Notes under the pieces: model-generated
What the model was told of the DNA's origin: nothing
The model's database searches: none
The model's input: the letters and a program-made list of their open reading frames with translations, nothing else
NCBI GenBank assembly: GCA_001805085.1
Contig: MHEA01000178.1
Location: 1-15,198, forward strand
Origin: Nitrospirae bacterium GWC2_57_9
Lineage (GTDB): Bacteria; Nitrospirota; UBA9217
Length of the DNA stretch: 15,198 nucleotides
Direction of reading: 5' to 3'
Shown here: positions 5,794 to 13,455 of the stretch, piece by piece
Position numbering within the stretch: the first letter of the stretch is position 1
Layout of the letters: every line of letters begins with the position of its first letter
Translations under genes and position numbers: made by a program

Positions 5794-7134
5794 ATGCAAA
5801 CATATATTGCAAAAAAATCGGTTTTGACGGACATCTTTGATGCCGCCCGGTCCGCGGTCCACCCCGTCGATTCCGTCCGGCGCGTGCTCACCCGGCAGAA
5901 CAACAGGCTCTCTGCCGGGGGGGCTGTCTATGACCTTGACGTCCTGAACAAGGTCGTAGTCATAGGAGCAGGACAGGCGGCCGGACATATGGCTGCGGCC
6001 GTAGAAGCAGTTCTGGGAGATGTTATCAGCAGCGGAACCGTAGTCGTACCATACGGATGCAGAGCGGCGTCGTGCGTGATCGAGCAGACAGAGGCAGATC
6101 ATGCGATACCGGACAAAGCCGGGTTGCAGGCGACGCGGAAGATACTTGATATGCTGCGGGGCGTCGATGCCGGGACGCTGGTGGTTTGCCTCCTGTCCGC
6201 AGGCGCTTCGTCGCTGCTCGTCGATCCTCTGCCCGGCGTCACCCTCGAGGACAAGCAAAGGAGCACGGACCTTCTCCTCAGGGCCGGAGCGTCCTGCTTT
6301 GAACTGAACACCGTCTTGAAGCACCTGTCCGGCGTGAAGGGCGGCAGGCTGGCACGGGCTGCCTATCCGGCGACCGTGCTGACCTTGTCCCTCTCTGATG
6401 TCCTCGGCGACCGTATGGACATGATCGCCTCAGGGCCAATGGCCCCGGGCAACGCCACGTTCTGCGAGGCAGCCCGGGTGATCGGGAAATACGGACTGCG
6501 ATACAAGCTTCCTGAGCAGGTCATGGCATTCATTGAGCGGGGTACCAGGGGACAGGAGCCGGAAACAGCGAAGAGCGATGAGATGTGTTTTCTCCGGACG
6601 AGGAACATCATCGTCGGCGGTACGGCACAGGCGCTGTTCGCGGCAGGCAACAAGGCCAGGGAGTCCGGTTACCTTGTCGAGCTTGCGATCGCGGAGGACC
6701 GGGGCCCGGCCGACCGGACCGCACGCATCCTGGCAAAGAAGGCGCTTCGTGTCCGGGACAGCCTTAAATACGGGGAGCAGCGTTGTCTGCTCTTTTGCGG
6801 GGAGAGTCCGGCTGCGAAGCCCCGGAGCGGCAAAGGCGGCCGGAACCGGGAACTGGCCCTCGCATTTGCACGGGAGATCGCCGGCATCCCGGGAATAACC
6901 CTGCTCTCCGCCGGCACCGATGGTCCCTGGGAGAGGACAGGCGCTGTGGTGGATGGAACGACCATCCCCGATGCACGGGCCCAGGGCCTTCATGTCCAGG
7001 CATTTCTGGACGACAAAGACACGGCCGCATTTTTCAAGAAGCTGGGACCTGCAGCGGACGGCAGAAACGGGGGAGCAGCAGGCCCGGACGGCATCAACAC
7101 CATGAACGTGCAGGTCATCCTCGTAGAATCGTGA
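5794..7134 (+). CDS. Glycerate kinase type 2 (DUF4147-MOFRL) with altered motifs
   Basis: This 446-residue cytoplasmic enzyme has the DUF4147 N-domain and C-terminal MOFRL domain of class-II glycerate kinases, which phosphorylate D-glycerate, usually to 2-phosphoglycerate. Landmarks are GAGQAAGHMA at about 58-67, FELNTVLKHLSGVKGGRLA at 169-187, SDVLGDRMDMIASGP at 201-215, SGKGGRNRELALAF at 345-358, and GTDGPWERTGAVVDG at 374-388. Two positions are unusual: the GxGKA motif reads GAGQA (Gln for the conserved Lys), and the usual SGGGSALL loop reads SAGASSLL. The start at 5794 has a ribosome site (GAGGAAG); the in-frame ATG at 5770, one base after the LapA1 stop, has none. It may recycle glycerate or feed phosphoglycerate to the glycosyl-glycerate pathway; the altered motifs leave activity open. 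Confidence 0.85.
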   Translation: MQTYIAKKSVLTDIFDAARSAVHPVDSVRRVLTRQNNRLSAGGAVYDLDVLNKVVVIGAGQAAGHMAAAVEAVLGDVISSGTVVVPYGCRAASCVIEQTEADHAIPDKAGLQATRKILDMLRGVDAGTLVVCLLSAGASSLLVDPLPGVTLEDKQRSTDLLLRAGASCFELNTVLKHLSGVKGGRLARAAYPATVLTLSLSDVLGDRMDMIASGPMAPGNATFCEAARVIGKYGLRYKLPEQVMAFIERGTRGQEPETAKSDEMCFLRTRNIIVGGTAQALFAAGNKARESGYLVELAIAEDRGPADRTARILAKKALRVRDSLKYGEQRCLLFCGESPAAKPRSGKGGRNRELALAFAREIAGIPGITLLSAGTDGPWERTGAVVDGTTIPDARAQGLHVQAFLDDKDTAAFFKKLGPAADGRNGGAAGPDGINTMNVQVILVES

Positions 7135-7221
7135 TCTGCAATGGACGGGCCGCGGAACGTCGAAGCCGGCGGAATACCATTCCGGTCCGGCAGAAAGGAC
7201 AGGTGTCCCTGAGAGGGCCTG

Positions 7222-8265
7222 ATGGAAAGCATGTTCGAAAAGATCATTATGCCGGCAGGCATATTCCTGGTTTCTGCGGCGCTGTTGCTGGGCCTGCGGG
7301 GAATAGCCTTCAGTCTGTTTTCCCGGTGGGCGGAGAGGACCGCGACCAGGGCCGACGATATCGTGGTGGCCTCCCTGCGGGGCCCGAGCATTTTTTGGGC
7401 TATTGCCCTGGCCATTGTCGCCGCTGTCCAGTTCGCCGAGGTCCCGAAAGTCCCTGTGGAGACCGTCAACAAGTCCATCTCGGTCATCCTGATATTCTCC
7501 GTTACCCTCGCGGTGGCGAATCTCTCGGGGAGGATCTTCAAGAGCTATATCCAGCAGTCCAATCTACCCCTGCCGACGACCGGGCTGTCTTACGGGCTGC
7601 TGAAGGGCATCATCATCACGATCGGGATGCTCATGATCCTGGGCGTGCTCGGGGTGTCCATAGCCCCTTTGATCACGGCCCTGGGCATCGGAGGCCTGGC
7701 CGTGGCGCTTGCACTGCAGGACACCCTGGCGAACCTCTTTTCCGGGATCCATATCCTGGTTGAGCAGTCGATCAGGGTCGGCGATTTCATCAGGCTCGAG
7801 TCCGGGCAGGAAGGATATGTCGAAGACATCACCTGGCGCACCACGCGGGTACGGATGCTGCCGAACAACATGGTCGTGATCCCGAACAGCAAACTTTCCC
7901 AGAGCGTGGTTACCAATTACTATCTTCCGGAAAAACGGATGTCCCTGCTCATTCCCGTCGGCGTGAGCTATGCTGCGGACCCGGAACGGATCGAGCATCT
8001 CCTGGTGGAGGTCGCCAAAGGCGCGGTGGGGCGGGTCCCCGGGCTCCTGGGCGAACCGGAACCCTTTGTCCGGTTCATTCCCGGATTCGGCGAGAGCGCC
8101 CTGGAATTCACCCTCATATGCCAGGTGCGGGAATTCGTGGACCAGTACCTCGCCCAGCATGAACTGCGGAAAGCCATCTTCAAACGGTTCAGGGAAGAGG
8201 GGATCGAGATCCCCTTCCCGCACAGAACGGTCTACCTGCGCGAGGAAAAGGAGTGGAAAAAATGA
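7222..8265 (+). CDS. MscS family mechanosensitive channel
   Basis: This 347-residue inner-membrane channel has N-terminal helices at about 8-30, 55-73, 85-105 and 124-145. The pore-lining helix follows (ITALGIGGLAVALALQDTLA, then NLFSGI, 151-176), with the alternating Gly/Ala packing of MscS TM3. The beta domain contains GDFIRLESGQEGYVEDI and RTTRVRMLPNNMVVIPNSKL (about 187-226). The C-terminal alpha/beta domain ends in IPFPHRTVYL. It opens under membrane tension to release solutes on osmotic down-shock, which fits its place among osmolyte genes. GAGAGG lies 5 nt before the ATG at 7222; ATG 7231 is an alternative. Its stop overlaps the next start by 4 bp. Confidence 0.95.
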   Translation: MESMFEKIIMPAGIFLVSAALLLGLRGIAFSLFSRWAERTATRADDIVVASLRGPSIFWAIALAIVAAVQFAEVPKVPVETVNKSISVILIFSVTLAVANLSGRIFKSYIQQSNLPLPTTGLSYGLLKGIIITIGMLMILGVLGVSIAPLITALGIGGLAVALALQDTLANLFSGIHILVEQSIRVGDFIRLESGQEGYVEDITWRTTRVRMLPNNMVVIPNSKLSQSVVTNYYLPEKRMSLLIPVGVSYAADPERIEHLLVEVAKGAVGRVPGLLGEPEPFVRFIPGFGESALEFTLICQVREFVDQYLAQHELRKAIFKRFREEGIEIPFPHRTVYLREEKEWKK

Positions 8266-8930
8266 CAGCGCCTTTTGAGTTCAAACAGAGCGTCATCCTG
8301 CTCAAGTCCACGGGGAAGAAGGCCCGTACCCTGGCAGAGCTCAGGGACCTCATCGCGACCATCAGCGAGGGTTCTATCTTCCATCACACCTACCAGTACT
8401 TTTTGAAGGGCCACATCCTTGAATACACCAACGATTTTTCGCACTGGGCGGGTGAAAGCATCGAGGAAAGCGTTCTTGCGGAGCGCCTCTCGAACCTGGA
8501 CCCCTACGACTATGCCGATATCGCTCAGCTGAGAAAGGAGTTGCTGCGCATCATCGACGCCTTTCGGGCAACCTTCCCCGAACCGCGCGAGGCGCTGCCG
8601 CGGGATGAATTTTTCTTCAACGAGGCGGTCACCCTGGTATTTCCCGCGGGCATCAGGGCGCGCAACCTCGCAGAGTTCCTGATGGCGGTAAAACATGTGG
8701 ACGCCAGCTCCCTTTATTACCACTTCTATGATTCGCGCATACGACAGGGGGGCGAAAAAAATGATTTTTCACAATGGTTCGAGCAGGAATTGGGGAAGAT
8801 CGGTCTCGCCGGCAAGATACACTCCGTCGATCCCTTCATGCACAGCCTCGAAGGGATCCGGGATCGGATCGCACAGGCGGTCGAAGAAGAGGTCACGCAG
8901 GACATGGAGTCCGCGGGGATAATGCCATGA
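8262..8930 (+). CDS. DUF5752 family protein with two internal repeats
   Basis: This 222-residue soluble protein has no signal or membrane segment. It resembles DUF5752 proteins, which recur beside trehalose-type glycosyltransferases but have no assigned function. It is built of two related halves. Residues 5-100 and 117-210 align through FxFxxxVxL, ARxLAEL/F, SIFHHTY / SLYYHFY, and NDFSHW (57-62) / NDFSQW (167-172). The second half is about as long as the first, so this is an internal duplication. The ATG at 8262 is chosen over the in-frame GTG at 8253 because AAGGAG lies at the right distance and ATGA overlaps the MscS stop. It also overlaps the next gene by 4 bp. Tight coupling suggests a partner or regulator of the adjacent glycosyltransferase. 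Confidence 0.75.
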   Translation: MTAPFEFKQSVILLKSTGKKARTLAELRDLIATISEGSIFHHTYQYFLKGHILEYTNDFSHWAGESIEESVLAERLSNLDPYDYADIAQLRKELLRIIDAFRATFPEPREALPRDEFFFNEAVTLVFPAGIRARNLAEFLMAVKHVDASSLYYHFYDSRIRQGGEKNDFSQWFEQELGKIGLAGKIHSVDPFMHSLEGIRDRIAQAVEEEVTQDMESAGIMP

Positions 8931-10132
8931 TGGATGAATATAAGGGAATAGCGCCGAAGGGCGATCTTCTGCTTCTCCGGAAGCTGGGCGGCGTGTTCGC
9001 GGGCAAATCCTTTCTCCACGTCAATTCGACCCGGGAGGGCGGCGGCGTAGCCGAGATCCTGCACCGGGCGATCCCGATCATGGAGTCGCTCGGGATCAAG
9101 GTCCGATGGGAGGTCCTTACGGGCGACGCGAAATTTTTCGACATCACAAAAAAGATACATAATGCACTGCAGGGACACCCGGAGGCCTTCACGCCGGACA
9201 TGTGGGCGTATCACGAGGAGATCAACAGGAAGAGCACCCTCGATCTGGGAGCTGATTGCGTGTATATCCATGATCCCCAGCCTGCTCCGCTTGTCCAGCG
9301 CCGGGAGGGCGGGACCTGGGTCTGGCGATGCCATATCGATGTTTCGGCGCCGCAGAAGGATGTATGGCAGTCGCTCAAACTTTTTTGCGAACGCTATGAC
9401 GGGGCCGTGTTCTCCATCGCGAAGTTCGCGCGCTCAATGCCGCTCCCTGAGTTCATCATTCCCCCTTCCATAGACCCGGTGAGCGACAAGAACAGGGAAC
9501 TCTCCGGCCGGGAAATTCGGGACAGTATGGATAAACTGCAGGTTCCTCTCGACCGGCCCATGCTCCTGCAGGTCTCCCGGTTCGACCGCTTCAAGGACCC
9601 CATCGGCGTGATCAATGCGTACCGCCTTGTCAAGAAATACAACGATTGCATCCTCGTTCTCGCCGGCAGCCCGGCAACGGACGATCCCGAAGGAGCGGCG
9701 GTCCTGAACGAGGTGAAAGAGTATGCATCCGGCGATCCCGACATTACGATCCTCCTGCTGCCGCCCTTCAGCGACCGGGAGATCAATGCCCTGCAGCGAG
9801 CGGCCACGGTGGTCCTTCAGAAATCGCTGAAAGAGGGGTTCGGTCTTACGGTGTCCGAGGCCATGTGGAAGGAGAAACCGGTCCTCGGCGGGGCCGTGGG
9901 CGGGATCCCCCTGCAGATCGTGCACGGGCTCACGGGTTTCCTCGTGCATTCTTCCGAAGGCGCGGCATTCCGGATCCGCCAGCTGCTGAACAACCCGGCC
10001 ATGGCGAAGCGCCTGGGTGAGCGGGGCAAAGAACACGTGCGTGCCAATTTTCTGATCACCCGGGAAGTGCGCGATTATCTATCGACCTGGTACTCGCTTG
10101 TAAATCCGAATAAGAACATACTGGAGCTGTGA
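8927..10132 (+). CDS. treT: TreT-like trehalose synthase (GT4 glycosyltransferase)
   Basis: This 401-residue GT-B glycosyltransferase of family 4 resembles trehalose glycosyltransferring synthase, which joins NDP-glucose and glucose to trehalose. The N-terminal acceptor domain contains HVNSTREGGGVAEILHRAIP (31-50) and YIHDPQPAPL (113-122). The donor domain contains LQVSRFDRFKDP (214-225) with the basic nucleotide-sugar residues, and the GT4 signature EGFGLTVSEAM with E303 and E311. GGAVGGIPLQI follows. The start at 8927 (ATGATG) overlaps the DUF5752 stop as ATGA. Its stop shares one base with the TPS-TPP start. The gene symbol reflects family resemblance; a related glucosyltransferase with another acceptor cannot be excluded. 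Confidence 0.8.
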   Translation: MMDEYKGIAPKGDLLLLRKLGGVFAGKSFLHVNSTREGGGVAEILHRAIPIMESLGIKVRWEVLTGDAKFFDITKKIHNALQGHPEAFTPDMWAYHEEINRKSTLDLGADCVYIHDPQPAPLVQRREGGTWVWRCHIDVSAPQKDVWQSLKLFCERYDGAVFSIAKFARSMPLPEFIIPPSIDPVSDKNRELSGREIRDSMDKLQVPLDRPMLLQVSRFDRFKDPIGVINAYRLVKKYNDCILVLAGSPATDDPEGAAVLNEVKEYASGDPDITILLLPPFSDREINALQRAATVVLQKSLKEGFGLTVSEAMWKEKPVLGGAVGGIPLQIVHGLTGFLVHSSEGAAFRIRQLLNNPAMAKRLGERGKEHVRANFLITREVRDYLSTWYSLVNPNKNILEL

Positions 10133-12465
10133 TGCCTGACAAACTTGCACAATTCGTGAAGAAGGAGCTTGCCGGGAAAAAGCTGATCGTCGTCTCGAAC
10201 CGGGAGCCCTATGTCCACAAAAAAACGGGATTGAGCATAAAAGTCGAGAAGCCCACCGGAGGACTTACGTCCGCTATGGACGATGTTCTGAGGGCAACAG
10301 GCGGCACGTGGGTGGCTTGGGGAAGCGGGAACGGCGATACGGATGTCGTGGACACGCATAACCGGGTGGAGGTGCCGCCGGAAAAACCGCTCTATACGCT
10401 CAAACGGGTATGGCTGAGTCCGTCTCAGGCGGACAACTATTATCACGGGTACTCGAACCAGGTGCTCTGGCCCCTCTGTCATATAACGCTCGACCGCGTC
10501 TACTTCAGGAAAAAATTCTGGGATGATTACGTCACGGTCAATAATGCATTTGCAGAAGCGGTTCTCGGGGAGGCGAACGGAGACACGGCGGTCTGGCTGC
10601 ATGACTACCACCTCTGCCTGGCGCCGCGGCTCCTGCGCGAGAAGAAAAAGGAGATAACGGTGGCCCATTTCTGGCATATTCCCTGGCCCGATTGGAGCGT
10701 ATTCCGCATCTGCCCGCAATCCCGCGAAATCCTGGAAGGGCTCCTGGGCAACGACCTGATCGGTTTCCAGATCCCGCTCTTTGTCCGTAATTTTCTCGAC
10801 TGCGCCCGGGAGTGCCTGGGTGCCGAGATCGATCGGAGCAAGTCAATCGTCACGTACCAGGGGCGGGTGACGACCCTCAAGGCATTCCCGATCAGCATAG
10901 ACTTCGCTAAATTCGAGGCAATGGCTTCCTCCCCGCATGTCCTGACGGCGATGCAGAACATGAGGAAGACGTACTCCCTGCCGGCATCTGTGGGCGTCGG
11001 CGTCGACCGGCTCGAATATACCAAGGCCCTGGTAAAGCGGCTCCAGGCCATTTCGCTCCTGTTCGAGCGATACCAGAGGCTCCGGGGAAGGTTCAGCTTC
11101 ATCCAGATCGCGGTGCCGACCCGGTTGAAAGAACCGTACCTCAGCTACGAGGAGACGGTGAAAAAAATGGTGGCAGGCATCAATGCCAAGTTCGGCACGC
11201 ACTCGTGGAAGCCGATCGTCTATATCGACAGCAAAATCGAGCATAAGGATCTCGTCGCTTATTACCGCCTGGCCGACGTTGCCGTCATCAGCTCGATCTA
11301 CGATGGGATGAATCTCGTGGCAAAGGAGTACGCTGCTTCCCAGGTTGACGAGAAGGGAGTGTTGATCCTGAGCGAACTCGCAGGCGCCGCGGACGAACTC
11401 GAAGGGGCCATGCTGGTGAATCCCTACGATGTCGAGGAGTTCTCGCTGTCGATCAAGCGCGCGTTGGAACTGCCGGCCGGAGAAAAGGGGCGGCTGATGG
11501 CGGGACTGCGGAAACAGGTGCGCGAGAACGATATCTACAAGTGGATCCGTGACATCCTCGAGGAGATCATTGACCTGTCGAACAGGAAGAAGAACCTCGC
11601 ACTGCCTTTTTTCGATCATCAGGAGCGGATCAGGAAGCTTCTGCAAGAGGGCAATATCTTTTTGTTCCTTGATTATGACGGTACTTTGGCGCCGATAGCT
11701 GACTCTCCGGAACGTGCGGTCCTGTCCGCGGAGACCAGGGAACTGGTAGCCCGGCTCGCCGGCGGAATTCCCGTGGCTGTCGTCTCGGGCCGCAACATCG
11801 AGGACCTGCAGCAGCGGATCGGGATCGAAGGAGTGATCTACGCTGGAAATCATGGCGCCGAAATCCGTTTCAAGGCGGAAACGCTGGTCAGCCAGCAGTC
11901 ACGGCGGGACCGGAGGAGACTCGAAGAATTCGTGGACCGGCTTCGGTCGGCGCTGTCGTCGATCTCGGGAGTGCTCGTCGAGGACAAGGGGATTACGGCG
12001 AGCGTCCATTACCGCCTGGTCGATCTGAAGAAGCTTGCCGATTTTTCCGCCGTTTTCACAAAGATCGCCGGGGAATATGCAAAGTTTTTCAGGATCACTT
12101 CCGGGAAGAAGGTATTCGAGATACGCCCTCTCAAGGCTTGGAACAAAGGGGACGCCGTTAGGTGGATTCTGGAGCACCGGGGAGCGGGAAAAACCCCGGT
12201 CTACATAGGAGATGACGTCACGGATGAGGACGCTTTTATAATGTTAAAAGGCAAGGGTCACTCGATCGCGGTCGGAGGGAGCGCCTTTGCCGACTACTAT
12301 GTAGAGAAGCAGGAGGCAGTCGCTCGGGTGCTCAAAGAGTTTCTTACATTAACAGGAGAAAAAGCTGCAATCCTGAATCGTACGACCTCGGTCCGCAGCA
12401 GTCAGTCAAAGCCGGTTACCCGGGGAGCAGGCCGGGTGAAAGCCGGCAATGGCCCCGCTTCTTGA
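10132..12465 (+). CDS. otsA-otsB fusion: Bifunctional trehalose-6-phosphate synthase/phosphatase (GT20-HAD fusion)
   Basis: This 777-residue cytoplasmic fusion should make trehalose from UDP-glucose (or another NDP-glucose) and glucose-6-phosphate. The GT20 half (about 15-480) has VVSNREP (20-26), GGLTSAM (43-49), WLHDYHLCLAPRLL (155-168), GVDRLEYTKAL (290-300, with R293 and K298 matching the phosphate-binding pair of OtsA), and DGMNLVAKEY (391-400). The phosphatase half (about 505-740) has the HAD motifs DYDGTL (514-519), SGRN (552-555) and GDDVTDEDAF (693-702). A charged tail of about 35 residues follows. GGAG precedes the ATG, which overlaps the TreT stop by one base; an in-frame GTG one codon earlier is less likely. 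GT20 also includes glucosylglycerol-phosphate synthases, but the fused OtsB-like domain favours trehalose. Confidence 0.9.
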   Translation: MPDKLAQFVKKELAGKKLIVVSNREPYVHKKTGLSIKVEKPTGGLTSAMDDVLRATGGTWVAWGSGNGDTDVVDTHNRVEVPPEKPLYTLKRVWLSPSQADNYYHGYSNQVLWPLCHITLDRVYFRKKFWDDYVTVNNAFAEAVLGEANGDTAVWLHDYHLCLAPRLLREKKKEITVAHFWHIPWPDWSVFRICPQSREILEGLLGNDLIGFQIPLFVRNFLDCARECLGAEIDRSKSIVTYQGRVTTLKAFPISIDFAKFEAMASSPHVLTAMQNMRKTYSLPASVGVGVDRLEYTKALVKRLQAISLLFERYQRLRGRFSFIQIAVPTRLKEPYLSYEETVKKMVAGINAKFGTHSWKPIVYIDSKIEHKDLVAYYRLADVAVISSIYDGMNLVAKEYAASQVDEKGVLILSELAGAADELEGAMLVNPYDVEEFSLSIKRALELPAGEKGRLMAGLRKQVRENDIYKWIRDILEEIIDLSNRKKNLALPFFDHQERIRKLLQEGNIFLFLDYDGTLAPIADSPERAVLSAETRELVARLAGGIPVAVVSGRNIEDLQQRIGIEGVIYAGNHGAEIRFKAETLVSQQSRRDRRRLEEFVDRLRSALSSISGVLVEDKGITASVHYRLVDLKKLADFSAVFTKIAGEYAKFFRITSGKKVFEIRPLKAWNKGDAVRWILEHRGAGKTPVYIGDDVTDEDAFIMLKGKGHSIAVGGSAFADYYVEKQEAVARVLKEFLTLTGEKAAILNRTTSVRSSQSKPVTRGAGRVKAGNGPAS

Positions 12466-12582
12466 TTAATAGATATCGGCCCTTCCGGTCACCTATCCCG
12501 TCTCCTTTTCCATTGACAGCATCCGCGCCAATATCTCAGGAAAAAGGATTAGAATGGCGAACTTTAGGGCCTGAAGAATAGT

Positions 12583-12630
12583 AAAGTATTTCGATTCCTG
12601 TTTACAGAAGCAAAGTCATCATGTTATAGT
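12583..12630 (+). promoter_or_regulatory. Conserved promoter element of X2 (copy 2)
   Basis: This is the second copy of the element seen at 4974-5021. TTTACA (12601-12606), an 18-bp spacer and TATAGT (12625-12630) precede the ATG at 12637 by only 6 bp. CTGT-TT-ACAG (12598-12607) again overlaps the -35 box. The rest of the 117-bp stretch from the TPS-TPP stop to this element shows no gene and no terminator that I can support. Confidence 0.7.
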
Positions 12631-12636
12631 ATGACC

Positions 12637-13047
12637 ATGCCCCAGATGAACAAATATAAGCTCGTATCCTGGGTTCTGCTGGTCTATTTTGTTTTTTTCA
12701 TCGTACCGCCGGTCTCCACCATGGCGGCGTTTACGCAGCCCGCTGCCGGTTCGCCGGCAGGCGTGACGCTTGAGCAGGACCACAAGCATGCACCCCTTCT
12801 GCTTTTCGATATTCTGCTTTGGCAGAACCTGAAAAAAACCAAGCACTCCGACGAATTTGTGGTGCTGCTTCGGGGCGATAAGGGAGGGCTTGAATCCCGG
12901 ATCGATATAGCAGCTATATTTCCCCTGGGGCCTGATCCCGCCCGGCTGGAGTTTGCCGGCAGTCATTCACCGCTCCTGCAGCAATCACGCTCCTCCTCTA
13001 TTCGCTTTTACCGGTCAGGCGTCTCTCCGCCTTCATTTTCCTCTTAA
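12637..13047 (+). CDS. X-family short exported protein, copy 2 (unknown function)
   Basis: This 136-residue paralogue of the protein at 5027 is also of unknown function. An export signal (WVLLVYFVFFIVPPVS at 12-27, likely cleavage after STMA) is followed by a Pro/Ala/Gly-rich linker, the core LLFDILLWQNLKKTK at 55-69, a variable middle, and the tail RSSSIRFYRSGVSPPSF at 118-134. The ATG at 12637 aligns the signal tryptophan (W12) and the core with copy 1. ATG 12631 and 12646 are in frame and possible. No Shine-Dalgarno is seen and the -10 box ends at 12630, so translation is probably leaderless. It heads the operon LapA2, MpgP, GT. In the tail, matching codons differ mostly at third positions, which shows that it is translated and conserved. 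Confidence 0.7.
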   Translation: MPQMNKYKLVSWVLLVYFVFFIVPPVSTMAAFTQPAAGSPAGVTLEQDHKHAPLLLFDILLWQNLKKTKHSDEFVVLLRGDKGGLESRIDIAAIFPLGPDPARLEFAGSHSPLLQQSRSSSIRFYRSGVSPPSFSS

Positions 13048-13064
13048 GCAAAGCCTCAGAAGCT

Positions 13065-13082
13065 CCCGGTGTCCGCACCGGG
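13065..13082 (+). other. Intergenic hairpin between X2 and LapA2
   Basis: CCCGGTG (13065-13071) and CACCGGG (13076-13082) form a 7-bp GC stem with a TCCG loop, 17 bp after the X2 stop. There is no U-run after it, so it is not a standard terminator. It could stabilise or process the upstream mRNA. The rest of the 152-bp gap shows only the LapA2 ribosome site (AAGGAG). Confidence 0.45.
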
Positions 13083-13199
13083 CCCGTTACGCACCCAACA
13101 CCCGTTCTCTTTTCCACTTGGCAGGCATCAAGAGCAATCGGAATCGCACGAGATAGAATTTCGAGTAGTCCCGTCAACGGGTACATTGCAAGGAGCAAT

Positions 13200-13442
13200 A
13201 TGCTGAACGGAGTTCTTATTTCTCTGATCGCCGGAGTTGTTCTCATTTTTTCCATGCAGAATGGGGTCCCCGTGGCAGCGTCCTTTCTGGCCTGGGATTT
13301 TGAGGTCCCCTTTTCGGTCGTGACGGGCGCTGCTGTTCTTGCCGGCATTCTGCTGGCCCAATTATTACAGGCGTTGCGTTCAAAACGACAAACGGCTTCC
13401 GAACAACGCAGGGAATTTTCAGGCAGGAGGCATCGCTGGTAA
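13200..13442 (+). CDS. LapA-domain (DUF1049) small membrane protein, copy 2
   Basis: This 80-residue protein has two hydrophobic helices (about 1-20 and 36-58) around FSMQNGVPVAASFLAWDFEV, the LapA/DUF1049 signature, and a basic tail ending in GRRHRW. It is the same length as copy 1, with conserved QN, FLxW, LRSK and terminal RRxRW positions. AAGGAG four nt before the ATG is the ribosome site. The MpgP gene begins 13 bp after its stop. Both LapA copies thus link an X protein to a carbohydrate-phosphate enzyme. An inner-membrane location with a cytoplasmic tail is likely. Confidence 0.85.
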   Translation: MLNGVLISLIAGVVLIFSMQNGVPVAASFLAWDFEVPFSVVTGAAVLAGILLAQLLQALRSKRQTASEQRREFSGRRHRW

Positions 13443-13455
13443 GCGCAGGAACCCC

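Larger units (their letters stand above)
12583..13442 (+). repeat. Duplicated cassette, copy 2 (promoter, X2, LapA2)
   Basis: This is the counterpart of 4974-5768. Gene order, promoter architecture, start position and protein motifs agree. The intergenic gap and the middle of the X protein have diverged freely. The copies are about 7.6 kb apart in the same orientation, each heading a different osmolyte gene group. Confidence 0.8.

Noticed and set aside
6783..7763. A 326-codon plus-strand frame spanning the glycerate kinase and mscS genes
   Set aside because: The translation is Arg/Gly/His-rich low-complexity as expected from a +1/+2 shadow, and it overlaps two confidently identified genes.
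10843..11853. A 336-codon minus-strand open frame inside the TPS-TPP gene
   Set aside because: It is a complementary-frame shadow of a conserved GT20/HAD coding sequence; its translation shows no domain.
12513..12541. TTGACA at 12513 as a second promoter ahead of X2
   Set aside because: No acceptable -10 box lies 16-18 bp downstream (the sequence there is CTCAGGA); the conserved element at 12601 is the better candidate.
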